The notes: a model not told the origin generated them from the sequence alone. 64,000 nt of DNA from Pseudomonas sp. KNUC1026 (GCF_021650705.1 NZ_CP087138.1:3410001-3474000), one strand, 5' to 3'. Positions 38,391 to 53,010 are shown, counted from the first letter of the stretch. A program made the numbers and translations.

Positions 38391-40742
38391 CCCTGGGCTC
38401 CTCCGATCAGCTCCTGCACCGCGTCGATCAAGGCATCATCGTGGAAGCTGGCTTTAGCCAGATAATAGTCGGCGCCAGCGTCCAGGCCACGGCGGCGATC
38501 TTCCTCGCGGTCCTTGTAGGACACCACCATCACCGGCAGCGACTGCAAGCGGCTGTCGCGGCGCACCAGGGTCACCAGCTCGATGCCGTCCATGCGCGGC
38601 ATGTCGATGTCGGTGATCAGCAGGTCGTAGGACTCGCCACGCAAGGCGTTCCAGCCGTCCATACCATCGACCGCAACCGCCACGTCATAGCCTCGGCTGC
38701 TGAGCAACTTGCGTTGCAGCTCGCGCACGGTGAGCGAATCGTCCACCACCAGCACACGTTTGCGCACCGCCTCCTGGGCCTGGCCGGCGCGGCGGTCGAT
38801 CCGCTCCAGGCGGCCGGTGGTGAGCAGTTTCTCGACCGACCGCAGCATGTCTTCGACATCCACGATCAGCACCACCGACCCGTCATCGAGCAACGCTCCG
38901 GCAGAGATGTCCTGCACCTTGCCAAGGCGCGCGTCCAGTGGCATCACCACCAGCACGCGCTCACCGATAAAGCGCTCCACCGCAACGCCGTAGAGCGTTT
39001 CACGTTCGCGCACCACCACCACCCGCAACTCAGCCTCGCTGGCTGGGCTGGCGGGCCGCTGCAGTAACTGGCTGGCCGATACCAGGCCGACATGCCGCCC
39101 TTCGTACCAGAAATGCTGGCGGCCCTCGATCTGCACGATGTCTTCACTGGCAAGGTTCAGGCTGTGTTCGATATGCGCCAGCGGGAAGGCGTAGGCCTCG
39201 CCGCCCACCTCCACCACCAGGCTGCGCACCACTGAAAGCGTGAGCGGCACTTCCAGCACGAAACGGCTGCCCTGCCCGCTCACCTGGCGCAGCTCGATCG
39301 AGCCGCGCAGGTCGCGCACCATGTGGTGCACCGCGTCCAGCCCGACGCCGCGCCCGGAGACTTCCGTCACCGTATCGCGCAGGCTGAAACCGGGCAGGAA
39401 CAGGAACGTCATCAGTTCCTCTTCACTGAGCTGGGCGACGGTGGCTTCGGTCGACAACCCGCGCGCCACGATCACGCGCCGCAGCCGTGGCAGGTCGACA
39501 CCGTTGCCATCGTCGGCCAGCTCCAGGCGCAGCATCCCGGCGCGATGGCTTGCGCGCAGGCGCACGGTACCTTCGGCGGGCTTGCCCAGCAGCGTACGCA
39601 GTTCAAGCGGTTCGATACCGTGATCCACCGCATTGCGCAGCAGGTGTGTCAGCGGCGCTTCGAGCTTTTCCAGCACGTCGCGGTCGACCTGGGTTTTTTC
39701 GCCCTCGACCTCAAGGCGCACCTGCTTGCCCAGCGAGCGGCCCAGGTCACGCACCATGCGCGCCTGGCCGCCGAGTACGTCGGCAAAGGGCCGCATGCGG
39801 CAGGCCAGTGCGGTGTCGTAGAGATTGAGCACGCTGGCCGGTTTCCCAGCCGAAGTCGTCCAGCTCGGCGGCCTGCTTGAGCAACATGTCGTGGGTCTGG
39901 CCGAGCAAGGCCTGGGTAAGTGCCAGGGCCTGGCGCGCCTCGGGCGTGAGCAAGTTGAAATCGATCTGCTCCTTGAGCCCATCCAGCGCCCGCATGCTTT
40001 GGGACTGCAAGCGTTTGAGGCGTTGCAAGGTGGCCATGTAGGGCTTGAAGCGCTGGCTGTCGACCAGCGACTTGCTGGCAAGGTCCAGCAGCCCATTGAG
40101 CCGCTCGGCAGTCACACGCAGAACTCGCTCGCCCCCTTCGCCGGCTTTGCGGCCAGGGGCGGGCGTGGTATCGACAGCCGTTGTGTCGACAGCCGTTGTA
40201 TCGACAGCCGTTGTATCGACAGCCCCTACGTCGGCCGTCTGCTCCTCGGCAGCCATAGCCGGGTGCTCTGGCATGGAGGGTGCCGGCTCAGGCTCTTGCA
40301 GCAGCGTTGGGGCCGGCATGGTAGGTAGGCGGCTGAAGGTGCCAGCGGCGGCATGCGGGTCGAGCAGCGCTGCCATGTGCGCAAGGAACTGCTCGATATC
40401 GGCCTCGACCGGCGCGCGTGCCGGGGTGCCGATACGCGCCAGCAGGTCGGTGCCCTGCAGCAGGGTGTCGATGTGCTCAGGCTTGAGCAACAGGCGTTTT
40501 TCCTGAGCGCTGACCAGGCAATCTTCCATCACGTGCGCGACGCGCACACCGGCATCCACACCCACGATGCGTGCGGCGCCCTTGAGCGAGTGGGCTGCGC
40601 GCATGCATGCTTCGAGCTGCGCAGCGTCGGTAGGGTTGCGCTCCAGCTCCAGCAGCCCGCTGTTGAGCACGGCGGTCTGGGCATCGGCTTCCAGGCCGAA
40701 CAGCTCCAGCAGAGAGGCATCACGCATCTGATCGGGGGTCAT
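38387..40742 (-). CDS. wspE: Hybrid histidine kinase WspE (CheA-receiver), frameshifted as read
   Basis: WspE is the CheA-like kinase that phosphorylates WspR and WspF. Domain order: an HPt domain with His51 (AAHSLKGAARIVG) and an Ala/Pro-rich linker containing four VDTTA repeats. The dimerisation and ATPase region (HLLRNAVDHGIE, DDGNGVDL, GRGVGLDAV), a CheW-like domain, and a C-terminal receiver (LLITDIDMPRMDG) follow. The frame changes once near 39825, between GQRAQ and LYDTALACRMRPF, consistent with one extra base. Repaired length is about 785 residues. The start overlaps the wspD stop (ATGA). Confidence 0.93.
40168..40227. repeat. Four 15-bp tandem repeats in the wspE linker
   Basis: Four units of GTATCGACAGCCGTT (second and fourth slightly varied) encode VDTTA repeats between the HPt and kinase domains of WspE. 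The unit length is a multiple of three, so copy-number change would keep the frame. Confidence 0.9.
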
Positions 40743-41421
40743 GTCAGGCTCCGGGCCAAGGCCTGCAACAGCGACACTTCATCGAGCACACGCAGGCTGC
40801 GTTGGCCGAATGGCAGCACGGCAGCGGTGAAGCGGGGCTGGCCGCCTGCGCGGCGGCTTCGAGTTGGGCGATGTCGAAACGATGAATGCCATCGACTTCG
40901 TCCACCGGCACCACCACAGCGCCGCCGGGCGCGGCCAGGATCAGCATGCGCGGCACGACGCGCTTGGCCGGCGCCTGCGCGGTGCTGGCGTCGATGCCCA
41001 GCAGCTCGACCAGCGACAGGCACGGCACCAGCGCACCCCGCACATTGGCGACACCCTGCAAGGCGCGGCTGCGCTGGTGGGGCAAGGAGTGCACCGGTTG
41101 CGACGGTGCTACTTCGCTCAGGCAGCGCGAAGGCAGGCCCAACCATTCGTCATTGAGGCGAAACACCATCAGCGAACGCGACGCAGCAGGTGCCAGCACG
41201 GCGGCAGGCGGTGGCGGCAGGCTTTCGCGCTGCAACGCGTAGCGGTCGAGCAGGCGTGTGGCCGCCGCCGCGTACACGGGGCAGTTCAGGCAACGAATGT
41301 AGTCGGCAAGCTTGGGGCAGGATTGATCGCCGTGCACACCGATGGTGTTCCAGCAGGTCACCAGCGACGCATCTTCGCTGTCGCTCACCGCCAAACCCTG
41401 AAAGTCGTGGTTCTGGCTCAT
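40739..41421 (-). CDS. wspD: CheW-like coupling protein WspD, frameshifted as read
   Basis: WspD couples the receptor WspA to the kinase WspE. The protein starts MSQNHDFQGLAVSDSEDAS, with a cysteine-containing N-terminal section (LADYIRCLNCPVY). The CheW fold follows (MVFRLNDEWLGLPSRCLSEV, LQGVANVRGALVPCLSLVELLG, ILAAPGGAVVVPVDEVDGIH). The frame shifts near 40843, where GCGGGCCAG has lost a G, and the remainder reads QPRFTAAVLPFGQRSLRVLDE to the stop. Repaired length is about 228 residues. It overlaps wspC and wspE by 4 bp each. Confidence 0.9.
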
Positions 41422-42692
41422 CGCTGTTCACCCGAGGCGCGCGCGGCGCGCTCCTGCAGGCGCCGCGCACCGGCGGCATCGCCCTGGGCTGCGAGCAACA
41501 TCGCCAGGTGCGCCAGTGCCTCGGCATGCTGAGGCTCCAGGTACAGCGCCTTGCGGTAGTGCCCCTGTGCTTCAAGGCCGTTGCCACTGACATCGGCGAG
41601 CAGGCCCAGCCAATAGAACACCTGCGCCTGAGGCGGGTGTTCCCGTAGAAATTGCTCGCAGGCAAGGCGAGCTTCGGCAGACTTGCCTTCGTTGGCCAGG
41701 GTAGCGATACGCACCAGCAATTCCTTGGCAGCATCGGCTTTGCCCGGCGCAGGCGAAGCGGCCGAGATCGGGACCGGCCGAGGCATCACCCGGCTTACCG
41801 GGACCGGGACCGGAACCGGAACCGGAACTCGAGGCAGCTGCGCAGCCAGTGGAGGAGGAACCGCAACAGGCCTGGGCGCAGGAGCAGCTACCTGCGGTTG
41901 CTCGCGCACAAAAGCGAATGCCTGGGCAATACGCATCGGCCGCATCCCGAGGCTCGCCAACAGGCTGCCCTCGGCCGGGCCGATGAACAGCACGCCATCG
42001 TCATGCAAAAATCGCTTGAGGGTTTCGAACACACGCCGCTGCGTGACCTGGTCGAAATAGATCAGCAGGTTGCGGCAGAACACGAAATCGTAGACGCCTT
42101 CCCCTTGCAGCAGGTTGGGTCGAGTACGTCGCCCGGCTGCAAACGCACACATTGGCTGACCGTCTCACGCAATTGCCATGAGTTGTCACCCAACGCATCG
42201 AAGTGGCGCTCACGGAACGCGGTGTCGGTGCCGCGAACGAATTGCGGCCATACACGCCACGCTGGGCCTTGGCCACCGACTGCGGGCTGATGTCCACGCC
42301 GTCGATGCGAAACGCGCTGGGTGCCAGGCCGCCGTCCAGCAGGGCCATGGCCAGCGAATACGGCTCCTCCCCGTCGAACAGGGCAGGCTCAGCAGTTCGA
42401 GTGGGCGCAAGCCGCCAAGCATCCGCGCACGCTGGCGCGCCATCTCCACCAGAGCGGTGAACGACTCGGGGTAACGCATGAACCAGGTCTCGGGAACGAT
42501 CACCGCCTCGGTCAGCGCCTGTTGCTCGCTGGCCGATTGCTGCAGCAAAACCCAGTAGTCGTCCAGCGTTGCAGTGCCGGACTGCTCGCGGCGCTGTTGC
42601 ACCGCACGCTCGATCATGGGCTCGCCCACCGAGGCGACGTCCAGGCCGATGCGCCGGTACAGGAAGTCGATGAACCGCCGTTGCTCAGCCAT
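41418..42692 (-). CDS. wspC: CheR-like methyltransferase WspC with TPR tail, frameshifted as read
   Basis: WspC methylates WspA using S-adenosylmethionine. The N-terminal helical and Rossmann parts are visible in pieces: FIDFLYRRIGLD, IVPETWFMRYPESF, PYSLAMALLDGG, FRIDGVDISPQSV, CRNLLIYFDQVTQRRVF. A VPVP-repeat linker and a TPR region (FYWLGLLADVSGNGLEAQGHYRKALYL) follow. Three single-base deletions near 42380, 42236 and 42118 break the middle, and together they restore the frame, giving 425 codons including the stop. It overlaps wspB by 8 bp and wspD by 4 bp. Confidence 0.9.
41797..41826. repeat. Five hexamer repeats (VP codons) in the wspC linker
   Basis: Five tandem units of ACCGGG/ACCGGA on the plus strand encode a Val-Pro repeat joining the methyltransferase and TPR parts of WspC. 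Being six bases long, gain or loss of units keeps the frame. Confidence 0.88.
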
Positions 42693-43166
42693 CGCTGGCC
42701 TCCGCGTCGTAGAGCAGTTCCCGGACGCGTTCGTCGAGCAGCGCCGGCACTTTCACCCACTGCACAAGGCCTTGTTCGGTTTCACACACCGGGCCCATGT
42801 AGGACGCTTCGCGTGTCGCCATCCCCAACGGCCGGAACTGCGACAGCGGCAGCCGCCGGGTGTCGCTGGCATGTTCGAGGATCAAGCCGAGCAGGCGCTC
42901 GCCGGGTAGTTCACCAGCACCAGGCGAGCGCCGGTACGCTGCGCCGACGGCTGGCCGATGGCAAGGTGAGAGAGGTCCAGCACCGGCACCATCTGGCCAC
43001 GGTGCGCGAACACGCCGGCCACCCAGGCCGGCGCCTGAAGCACAGGCTTGAGCGTGATGCACGGCAGCACTTCGGCGACTTCAGTGGCAGCGAGGGCGAA
43101 CCGCTCGGTGCCGATCTGAAACAGCAGAAACAGCGCGCCTGCGCGGGCGTCGTGCGGTGCGTTCAT
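42685..43166 (-). CDS. wspB: CheW-like coupling protein WspB, frameshifted as read
   Basis: WspB is the first of two CheW-type adaptors in the Wsp complex. The start MNAPHDARAGALFLLFQIGTE leads into the CheW fold (RFALAATEVAEVLPCITLKPV, VAGVFAHRGQMVPVLDLSHL). Near 42900 the frame changes after VLVNYP and continues GERLLGLILEHASDTRRLPL to LLYDAEASDG. Repaired length is about 160 residues. It begins just after wspA and overlaps wspC. Confidence 0.9.
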
Positions 43167-43167
43167 T

Positions 43168-44791
43168 TCAGACCTTGAACCGTGCCACGCCGCCACGCAG
43201 CCCTGCCGCCACCTGGCTGAGCTCATCGATGGCAAAGCTTGCCTGGCGCAGTGACTCGACGGTCTGGCTGCTGGCATCGCTGAGCTGGGAAAGGGCGTTG
43301 TTTATCTGTTCGGCGCCGGTGGCCTGGGCTCTGCATGCCCTCGTTGACCATCAGCACGCGCGGCGCCAGGGCCTGCACCTGATGGATGATCTGGTTGAGC
43401 TGCTCGCCCACTTGCTGCACCTCGAACATGCCCCGGCGCACCTGCTCGCTGAACTTGTCCATGCCCATCACACCGGCCGACACCGCCGACTGCATCTCGC
43501 GCACCATCTGCTCGATGTCGTAGGTGGCCACTGCGGTCTGGTCGGCCAGGCGCCGCACCTCGGTGGCGACCACGGCGAAGCCGCGGCCATATTCGCCGGC
43601 CTTTTCGGCCTCGATAGCGGCGTTGAGCGAAAGCAGGTTGGTCTGGTCGGCCACCTTGACGATGGTCACCACGACCTGGTTGATGTTGCCGGCTTTCTCG
43701 TTGAGGGTGGCCAGCTTGGCGTTCACCAGGTCTGCCGCACCCATCACCTGGTGCATGGTCTCTTCCATGCGCGACAGGCCCTGCTGGCCGTTGCCAGCGA
43801 GGGACGAGGCCTGGTCGGCAGCGCTGGCCACCTCGCCCATGGTGCGCACCAGGTCACGGGAGGTCGCGGCGATTTCCCGCGAAGTTGCGCCGATCTCGGT
43901 GGTGGTCGCAGCGGTTTCGGTCGCGGTGGCCTGTTGTTGCTTGGAGGTCGCGGCGATCTCGGTCACCGAGGTGGTGACCTGCACCGACGAGCGCTGCGCC
44001 TGGGCCACCAGCGTGTTGAGTTCTACCAGCATCTCGTTGAAGCCGGTTTCCACAGCGTTGAATTCGTCCTTGCGCTGCAGGTTCAGGCGTACCGAGAGGT
44101 CACCGGTGCCCATGGTCTCGAGCACATCGAGCAGCTTGCGCATCGGCGCCATGATGTTGCCCAGCAGCAGCCACCCGCACACGCCGGCGGCGATGATCGC
44201 GATCAGCAGCGAAATACCCATGCTGAGCTTGGCCTGAATGACCGAATCGGAAATGGCGTTGCTGGCATCGGTGGCGGCGCGGGAGTTGTAGTCGATGATC
44301 TGGTTGACCTGCTTGCGGCCGTCATTCCAGACCGGTGCCAGCTCCTGCTGGAAGATGTCCTGGGCGGCGCTGAAGCGGCGCTGGCGATAGGCATCGAGGG
44401 TCTTTTTCAGGGTTGCGTCGTACAGCGCATGCAGGCGCTCGAATTCCTGAAGGTTGGCCTGGTCCTGCGGGTCGAGCAGCGTGCCGCGATAGGCGGTGAT
44501 CTGCGCTTGCAGGCGGTCGGAGAAGCCTTTGTACTGGTCATCGTCGGTGCTGACCAGCTCACGCTGATTGCTAAGGCCGAGCAGTTGCTGGGTGTAGACG
44601 AAACTGTCGACCCAGGCGCTGCGGATCATCGAGCTGATGGCCATGCCGGGGATGCTGTCGGTGCGCACCGCGTCGGCATTGTTCTCGATTTTCGCAAGGC
44701 GAGTGTAGGAGACGAGGATCATCAGCAACATGACTGCGATGACCACGGCGAAGCTTGCCAAAATGCGCTGGCGCAGACTCCAATTCTTCAC
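43168..44791 (-). CDS. wspA: Methyl-accepting chemotaxis-type surface sensor WspA, frameshifted as read
   Basis: WspA is the membrane receptor that starts Wsp signalling on surfaces. A GTG at 44791, preceded by GAAGGGG, gives [21 protein letters not shown]. The first membrane helix (about residues 11-29), a four-helix periplasmic domain and the second helix ([23 protein letters not shown]) are followed by HAMP. The MCP signalling hairpin contains [21 protein letters not shown]. An inserted C near 43331 breaks the last 53 codons, which otherwise read [18 protein letters not shown] and end ARFKV. Repaired length is about 541 residues. First gene of wspABCDEFR. Confidence 0.93.
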
Positions 44792-44907
44792 ATTAACCCC
44801 TTCGATTTTCACACCCCGGCTCAGTATAGCCACCGGCTGCAAGGCCCGGTGGCTGTACTTTCCGTTATCTGAAAGGGTTATACCAGCTCTGGTGGTACAA
44901 AGTGCTA

Positions 44908-45542
44908 TCAGGCAGCGTTGCGGGCCTGGGTTTCAAGCTCTGCCTTCAGCCCGGCATCGAGGGTGAGTTGCCGTGCCAGCTCGTCGAGATAGGCCCGTTC
45001 CATGAACTGTTCCTGGTCGATCACCATCACGCTGGCCAGGTACATTTCTGCGGCCATTTCTTCCGTGGTGGCGGCCCGGGCGACTTCGGCCGGGTCGAGC
45101 GGGCGTTCGAGTTCCTGATGCAGCCAGCTGTCGAAGCCATCACCCTGCCCCAACCGGGCAAACTCACCTTCGATCAACGCGCGCTCCTGGGCGTCGACAT
45201 GGCCATCGGCCTTGGCCGCCGCCACCAACGCCTTGAGCACCGCGTGGCTGTGCTGCTGAGCTTCCGCCGGCGGCACTCGGTCGAGCGTGCGTGGCTCGCC
45301 ACGGGTGCTGTGGCCTGGCGCGCCTGCCAGTTGCCGTAGGCCTTGTAGGCCAACAGGCCCAGAGCGGCTGCGCCGCCGTAGAGCACGGCCTTGCCGCCGT
45401 ATTTGCGTGCCTTCTTGTTGCCCAGCAACAGGCCCAGCGCACCGCCGGCCAGTGCGCCCTTGCCGGCGGAAAGGCCGCCTTGCTGGCCCAGTGCCTGTTG
45501 CCCTGCGCGCAGCAGTTGATCGAGCAAGCCTTGGGTGTTCAT
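44908..45542 (-). CDS. DUF533 / TerB-like membrane protein, frameshifted as read
   Basis: A protein of about 211 codons of the YebE/DUF533 family, with a TerB-like helical domain in the C-terminal half. The N-terminus [19 protein letters not shown] leads to a Gly/Ala-rich hydrophobic stretch ([34 protein letters not shown]) that may insert in the membrane. The C-terminal part ([53 protein letters not shown]) has the acidic TerB-like helices. The frame changes once near 45300. It is divergent from opgD. Role unknown. Confidence 0.8.
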
Positions 45543-45870
45543 GGCAGTGGTACCTCGCAAACAGAGGAAAGAATGCGCACGACTCTATCGCTCTTGAGAG
45601 CGGTAAACGCCTGCTCAAATGCTTCGAGATATTGCAAACGCCCATCTTTACATCGGATGTCACAATTTCTTCGCCGCTGAAACGCACCAGCACTCATTCA
45701 AACCGCATGCAACCGACATTTTTCTTGGGTATCGTGCGAACCGATCGAGCCGACGAGGTTCTGTGTAAAGGTCCCTTTGCCCGGTCGATGGCTTGCCCGG
45801 GCCGTTTCAGTCAATCCCTGTCGCTGCATGGAGCAGCCCGGATTACTCTTTATAAGGAACAGGTTTCTCT
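45543..45870. other. Divergent DUF533-opgD intergenic region
   Basis: A 328-bp non-coding gap, visibly more AT-rich than its flanks. The last bases before opgD (ATAAGGAACAGG) supply a ribosome-binding site. No palindrome or gene is evident, and I see no promoter I can defend. Confidence 0.6.
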
Positions 45871-47541
45871 ATGCAACGCAGGAGTCTGCTCAAAGCGTCC
45901 GTGGCCTTGGCGGCCTACACCGGCCTTTCTTCCACCACCTTTTTCGCAGCGCATGCGATGGCCGCAGAGCCGGCCGACGGTGAGCTGGAATCGTTCGATT
46001 TCGATATTCTGAAAAAGCACGCCAAAGACCTTGCCGGCAAACCTTACGTCGACCGCAAGCAAGTGCTGCCGCCCACCCTGGCCAACATGGAGCCGTTGAA
46101 CTTCAACGCCATCCGCTACGACGCCGACCATTCGCTGTGGAACGAGAACAAGGGGCGCCAGATCGACGTCCAGTTCTTCCACGTGGGCATGGGTTTCAAG
46201 ACCCCGGTGCGCATGTACAGCGTCGACGCCAAGAGCAAGCAGGCGCGCGAGATCCACTTCCGCCCCGAGCTGTTCAACTACAGCGACAGCGGTGTGGATG
46301 AGAGCCAGCTCAAGGGCAAAAGCGACCTGGGTTTTGCAGGTTTTCGCCTGTTCAAGGCACCCGAGCTTGGCCGCAATGACGTAGTTTCGTTCCTCGGCGC
46401 CAGTTATTTCCGCGCCATCGACAAGAACCGCCAGTACGGCCTGTCGGCCCGGGGCCTGGCAGTGAATACCTACGCAGGTGGCCCCGAGGAATTCCCTGAC
46501 TTCACCCGCTTCTGGTTCGAAACGCCCAGCAACCCAAATGGCAGCCGCTTCGTGGTCTATGCCCTGCTCGAATCGCCCAGCGCCACCGGTGCGTACCGCT
46601 TCGACATCGACTGCCAGTCCGAGCAGGTGGTGATGGACGTGCAGATGACCGGTGAATGCCCGCACCGCGATCAAGCAACTGGGCATCACCCCGATGACCA
46701 GCATGTTCAGCTGCGGCACCAACGAGCGCCGCATGCGCGACACCATTCACCCACAGATCCACGACTCCGATCGCCTGGCGATGTGGCGTGGCAACGGCGA
46801 GTGGGTATGCCGGCCGCTGAACAACCCGCTGCGCATTCAGTTCAACACCTTCGAAGACACCAACCCCAAAGGCTTTGGCCTGGTGCAGACCGACCGCGCC
46901 TTCGAAACCTACGAAGACACCATCGACCAGTACGACAAGCGCCCCAGCCTGCGGGTCGAGCCCACTACACCGTGGGGTGAAGGCTCGGTGGACATGATGG
47001 AAATGCCCACCACCGGCGAGACGCTCGACAAGCATCGTGGTGTTCTGGTCGCCGAAAAAGGCCGTGCAAGCGGGCGACAGCCTGAGCTTCGGCTACAAGC
47101 TCTACCTGGGCGCCGATGCCGCCGGTCGGCACGCCGTTGGCCCACGTGCGCGCTACCCGCACCGGCATGGGCGGCTTCCGCGAAGGCTGGGCGCCGGGCG
47201 AGCATTACCCTGAGGTGTGGGCGCGGCGTTTTGCCGTGGACTTCGTCGGTGGCGGCATCGAACGCCTGCCGAAGAAGGCCCTGAACAACAACCTCACCAC
47301 CATCCCGAGCATCGAGCCGGTGTTCACCGCGACCCACGGCAAGCTGCAGGACTTCACCATCATCGACCTGCCGCACATCAATGGCGTGCGCGTGCTGTTC
47401 GACTGGTACCCCACCGATGACAGCGTGGAGCCGGTGAACATCCGCGGCTTCATCCGTGCGGGCGAGCGCACGTTGTCGGAAACCTGGCTGTACCAGTATT
47501 TTCCGCCGGCACCGGCCAAGCGCAAGTACGTTTACGAATGA
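45871..47541 (+). CDS. opgD: Glucan biosynthesis protein D (OpgD), frameshifted as read
   Basis: OpgD (MdoD) acts on osmoregulated periplasmic glucans. The N-terminus [19 protein letters not shown] is a twin-arginine signal (RRSLLK), followed by a cleavage site near AHAMAA. Family sequence includes [61 protein letters not shown] and, near the end, [18 protein letters not shown]. The frame shifts near 46660, 47032 and 47110; the net shift is zero, giving 557 codons including the stop. Divergent from the DUF533 gene and convergent with a flavoenzyme gene. Confidence 0.92.
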
Positions 47542-47546
47542 GCCTT

Positions 47547-47585
47547 GAGCTGCAGGCCTCGAGCTATAGCCACAGCTTGCAGCTC
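47547..47585. terminator. Bidirectional stem-loop of the AGCTTGCAGC family
   Basis: Arms GAGCTGCA (47547-47554) and TGCAGCTC (47578-47585) lie between the convergent opgD stop and the flavoenzyme stop and reach into the latter. The position suggests a shared terminator; no clear T run is present. Confidence 0.5.
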
Positions 47586-49248
47586 AGGGAATGCTCAGCG
47601 GGATCGACAGTTCGCTTCGAAACACATTCTGCGGGTCGATGGCCAGTTTGGTATCGACCAACCGCTTCGCAAGGTCTCGCCCGTAGTAGAGCTCCAACCA
47701 GCGGGTGTCGACGGCACCCCCTTGATGATCACGGTATTTCATATCGACGTCCGGGTAGTTGATGTAACAACCCTCATAATCGCCGTTGTCTGCATAGGGC
47801 TTGCCGCCCTGGCGCTTGAAGTAGTCGAAGTAGAACTCCCGGCACCATTTCAGGCACGTGGCCTCCTGCTCGGGTGACGCCCAGTAAACCTGGAGTTGCG
47901 ACTTCAGCAGGGAGCGCCGTTGCGGCACGGCGGTTTCATGGCCGTGGCCCACAGGGCAATTGATTGCACCGCCATACGAATCGATCTGCAGCAGCGCCTG
48001 GCTGAGTGCAGAGTCTGAGTTTTCATAGAGATATTTCCATATCGCATTGACCTCTTCGGCGCCGAAGTTGCCGATCTGGTAGAACGATTTGTACTTGCCG
48101 CATTGGTTGCTGCCCGAGCCGTTGATCATCTGCGTCAGGTACAGCCAATCCATCAGACGCGCATGCTTCAACGGCTCGCTGGCCTTGCACAGTAGTTGCG
48201 TGGTGGCGTGCGTGTGAACGGGGCCGTGCAGTGTGTGATGCGTGTTGACCTGAGGCTCGCAACCTGCTGCCTGGATCATGTGCTGGACGAACTCCTCCAC
48301 AGGCAAGGCCTGGCCCGCACCGTCCACGCGGCCGTTGGTGCCGGTGTACTGGATCAGCAGGTTGATATCCCCGGTCAGCCTGTGCTGAAGCTTGAGCAGA
48401 AGTGAACAGGCCGCCGTTGGCCTTGGCCGGGTCTTCGCAGCCCCAATCACGGTCATGGTCCTTGAACCACTGCCAGTAGGCATTGAGGAACCCTCCCAAG
48501 TGAGCTGAGTCGGCAAAGTGGCTCCACTTCCATGACAGCGCCAGCCAATAGCTTTGCTGGGGTGCTTGCGGCAGGTCGTCGAAATAATAATCGAGAATGA
48601 TCCCGAAGTTGCCGCCGCCGGCGCCGCAGCAGGCGACGAACAAATCCTTGTCCAGCCCTTCACTGCCGCAGTGGACGTGCCGGGCGACCAGTTCCTTACC
48701 CGCTCGGTCCGGGACCAGAACGTCTACACCGCTCAGCCAGTCGACGGTGAGGCCATGCAGGCGTGAAAGCAAACCATAGCCACCGCCGCTGATATGCCCA
48801 CCGGCACCAACGCTGTAGCAGGAGCCGCCGGGAATGACTCGATTGGCGGTTTTGTACAGGGCCACATAGCCGTCCCAGTTCTGGTTGCCGGCGGCAGCGC
48901 GAAAGCGGTAGCCCCGCGCACTCGAGTCGTAAAGCGATTTCACATTCTTGCCTTCGTCAAACTCCAGGCCGCTCATCAGGCCAAGATCGATGATGGCCGA
49001 AGCCGGTACCCTCCTCGCCCGGCAGTTTGTTGGCGACCAGCCCTTCGTAGCAGTGACGCACCGCAGCGCACGGTGATCCGACAGCCTTCGGACAACGCAT
49101 CGTTGGCGGCCTCGTGGACTTGCTCGGCCGTGCTGCAAACGTAGATGCAGTCGGCCCCCATCCCCGGGCCGGGCCATCGCAGATTGAAGCCCTTCTGCAA
49201 GGTTTCGTGGCGGGTGTCGCTGGCGTCGATCTTGACGTAGGAAGGCAT
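47584..49248 (-). CDS. FAD-linked oxidoreductase, berberine-bridge type, frameshifted as read
   Basis: A flavoprotein of the PCMH/BBE class. The start MPSYVKIDASDTRHETLQKG at 49248 leads into the FAD-binding domain. After correcting an inserted C near 49050 the sequence reads GGHCYEG, the usual covalent His-FAD site. SVGAGGHISGGGYGLLSRLHGL and CCGAGGGNFGIILDYYF follow, and the BBE C-terminal motif (EGCYINYPDVDM) lies near the end. The frame also shifts near 49010 and 48400. The net shift is zero, with 555 codons including the stop. No signal peptide is seen. Such enzymes oxidise sugars, alkaloids or polyketides; the substrate here is unknown. Confidence 0.83.
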
Positions 49249-49374
49249 GGTGGCAGGTCCTGCGCGATGGGTTGGGCAATTCACCAAGGTCTAGCCCAAG
49301 GCACCGCGCAGGCGCTGAAAATCATGTTGCAGGCAATAAGGTTTTCAAAGCCTTGGCTACGGGCAGCCCTTGAA

Positions 49375-52249
<2,875 letters not shown>

Positions 52250-52303
52250 AGAAGGCAATCAGGCCGGCAACAGATTCGGTAACAAAACAGGCGCCACCAT
52301 GCC

Positions 52304-52845
52304 TCAGCCGCGCTCCCCCTTCAACCATTCGAGCGCCACTTCGCGCTGGCCCCGATCATCGGTCACGAAGATATTGCCGTCGCTGATCATCACATCCCAC
52401 TTGATGGTGCGCGGCATGTCCTGGGCAAGCACCTCCAGCGCCTCTTGTGGCACAGCGGCGATGTGCAGGTTCTTCAGGTGCTGCGCGGCGTCTGCGACCT
52501 TGTTGCGCCATACGCGCAGGCTGCCATAGGCCAGCAGGCTGGTACGCTCGGTGCGCCGCGAACACCAGGTGAGGCGGTCAAGGTCGGGCTGGCCGACTTC
52601 GATCCAGTGCAGCACACGATCATCCAGGCTTTTTTCCCACAACGCCGGCTCGTCGACGTCCGAAAGACCGCGGCCAAATGCCAGCTGCTCGTTGTACCAG
52701 AGCGCGTAGGCCAGCAACCGCACCGCCATGCGCTCCTCGGTTTCCGATGGATGGCGCGCAATGGTGGAGCGCACGCTTTCGTATACGCCGCGGTCGATGT
52801 CGGTCAGGTTGAGTTCGAATTCGAAGGGGTCGACGGCTGGGCCAT
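52304..52845 (-). CDS. yaeQ: YaeQ family protein, frameshifted as read
   Basis: YaeQ is a small PD-(D/E)XK-like protein of unclear function, once linked to RfaH-related transcription effects. The sequence FELNLTDIDRGVYESV, IARHPSETEERMAVRLLAYALWYNEQLAFGRGLSD and LDDRVLHWIEVGQPDLDRLTWCSRRTERTSLLAYG is diagnostic. The likely start is the ATG at 52845 (MAQPST), with one base missing near 52830 that moves the frame to PFEFEL. Repaired length is about 180 residues. It follows recJ by 54 bp on the opposite side of a divergent promoter region. Confidence 0.87.
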
Positions 52846-53010
52846 GGGCTCGCTTCTGCTGGCGAAAAGGGCGCACAGTCGACCCGCATGCAAGGTGGCC
52901 TTGCGCCGCCGCGCGCCGGCTGCGGAGAAGAGACGGGCTTCGATCTCTGCACACAGGCGTGCCTGGCACTGCTCCGATGCAGCTTCTTGTTCGATGGATG
53001 GGGTAGCTGT

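Noticed and set aside
36318..44791. The wsp operon as a decayed locus
   Set aside because: Shifts are single-base, wspF and wspR are intact, every domain is recoverable, and essential genes nearby show the same kind of errors.
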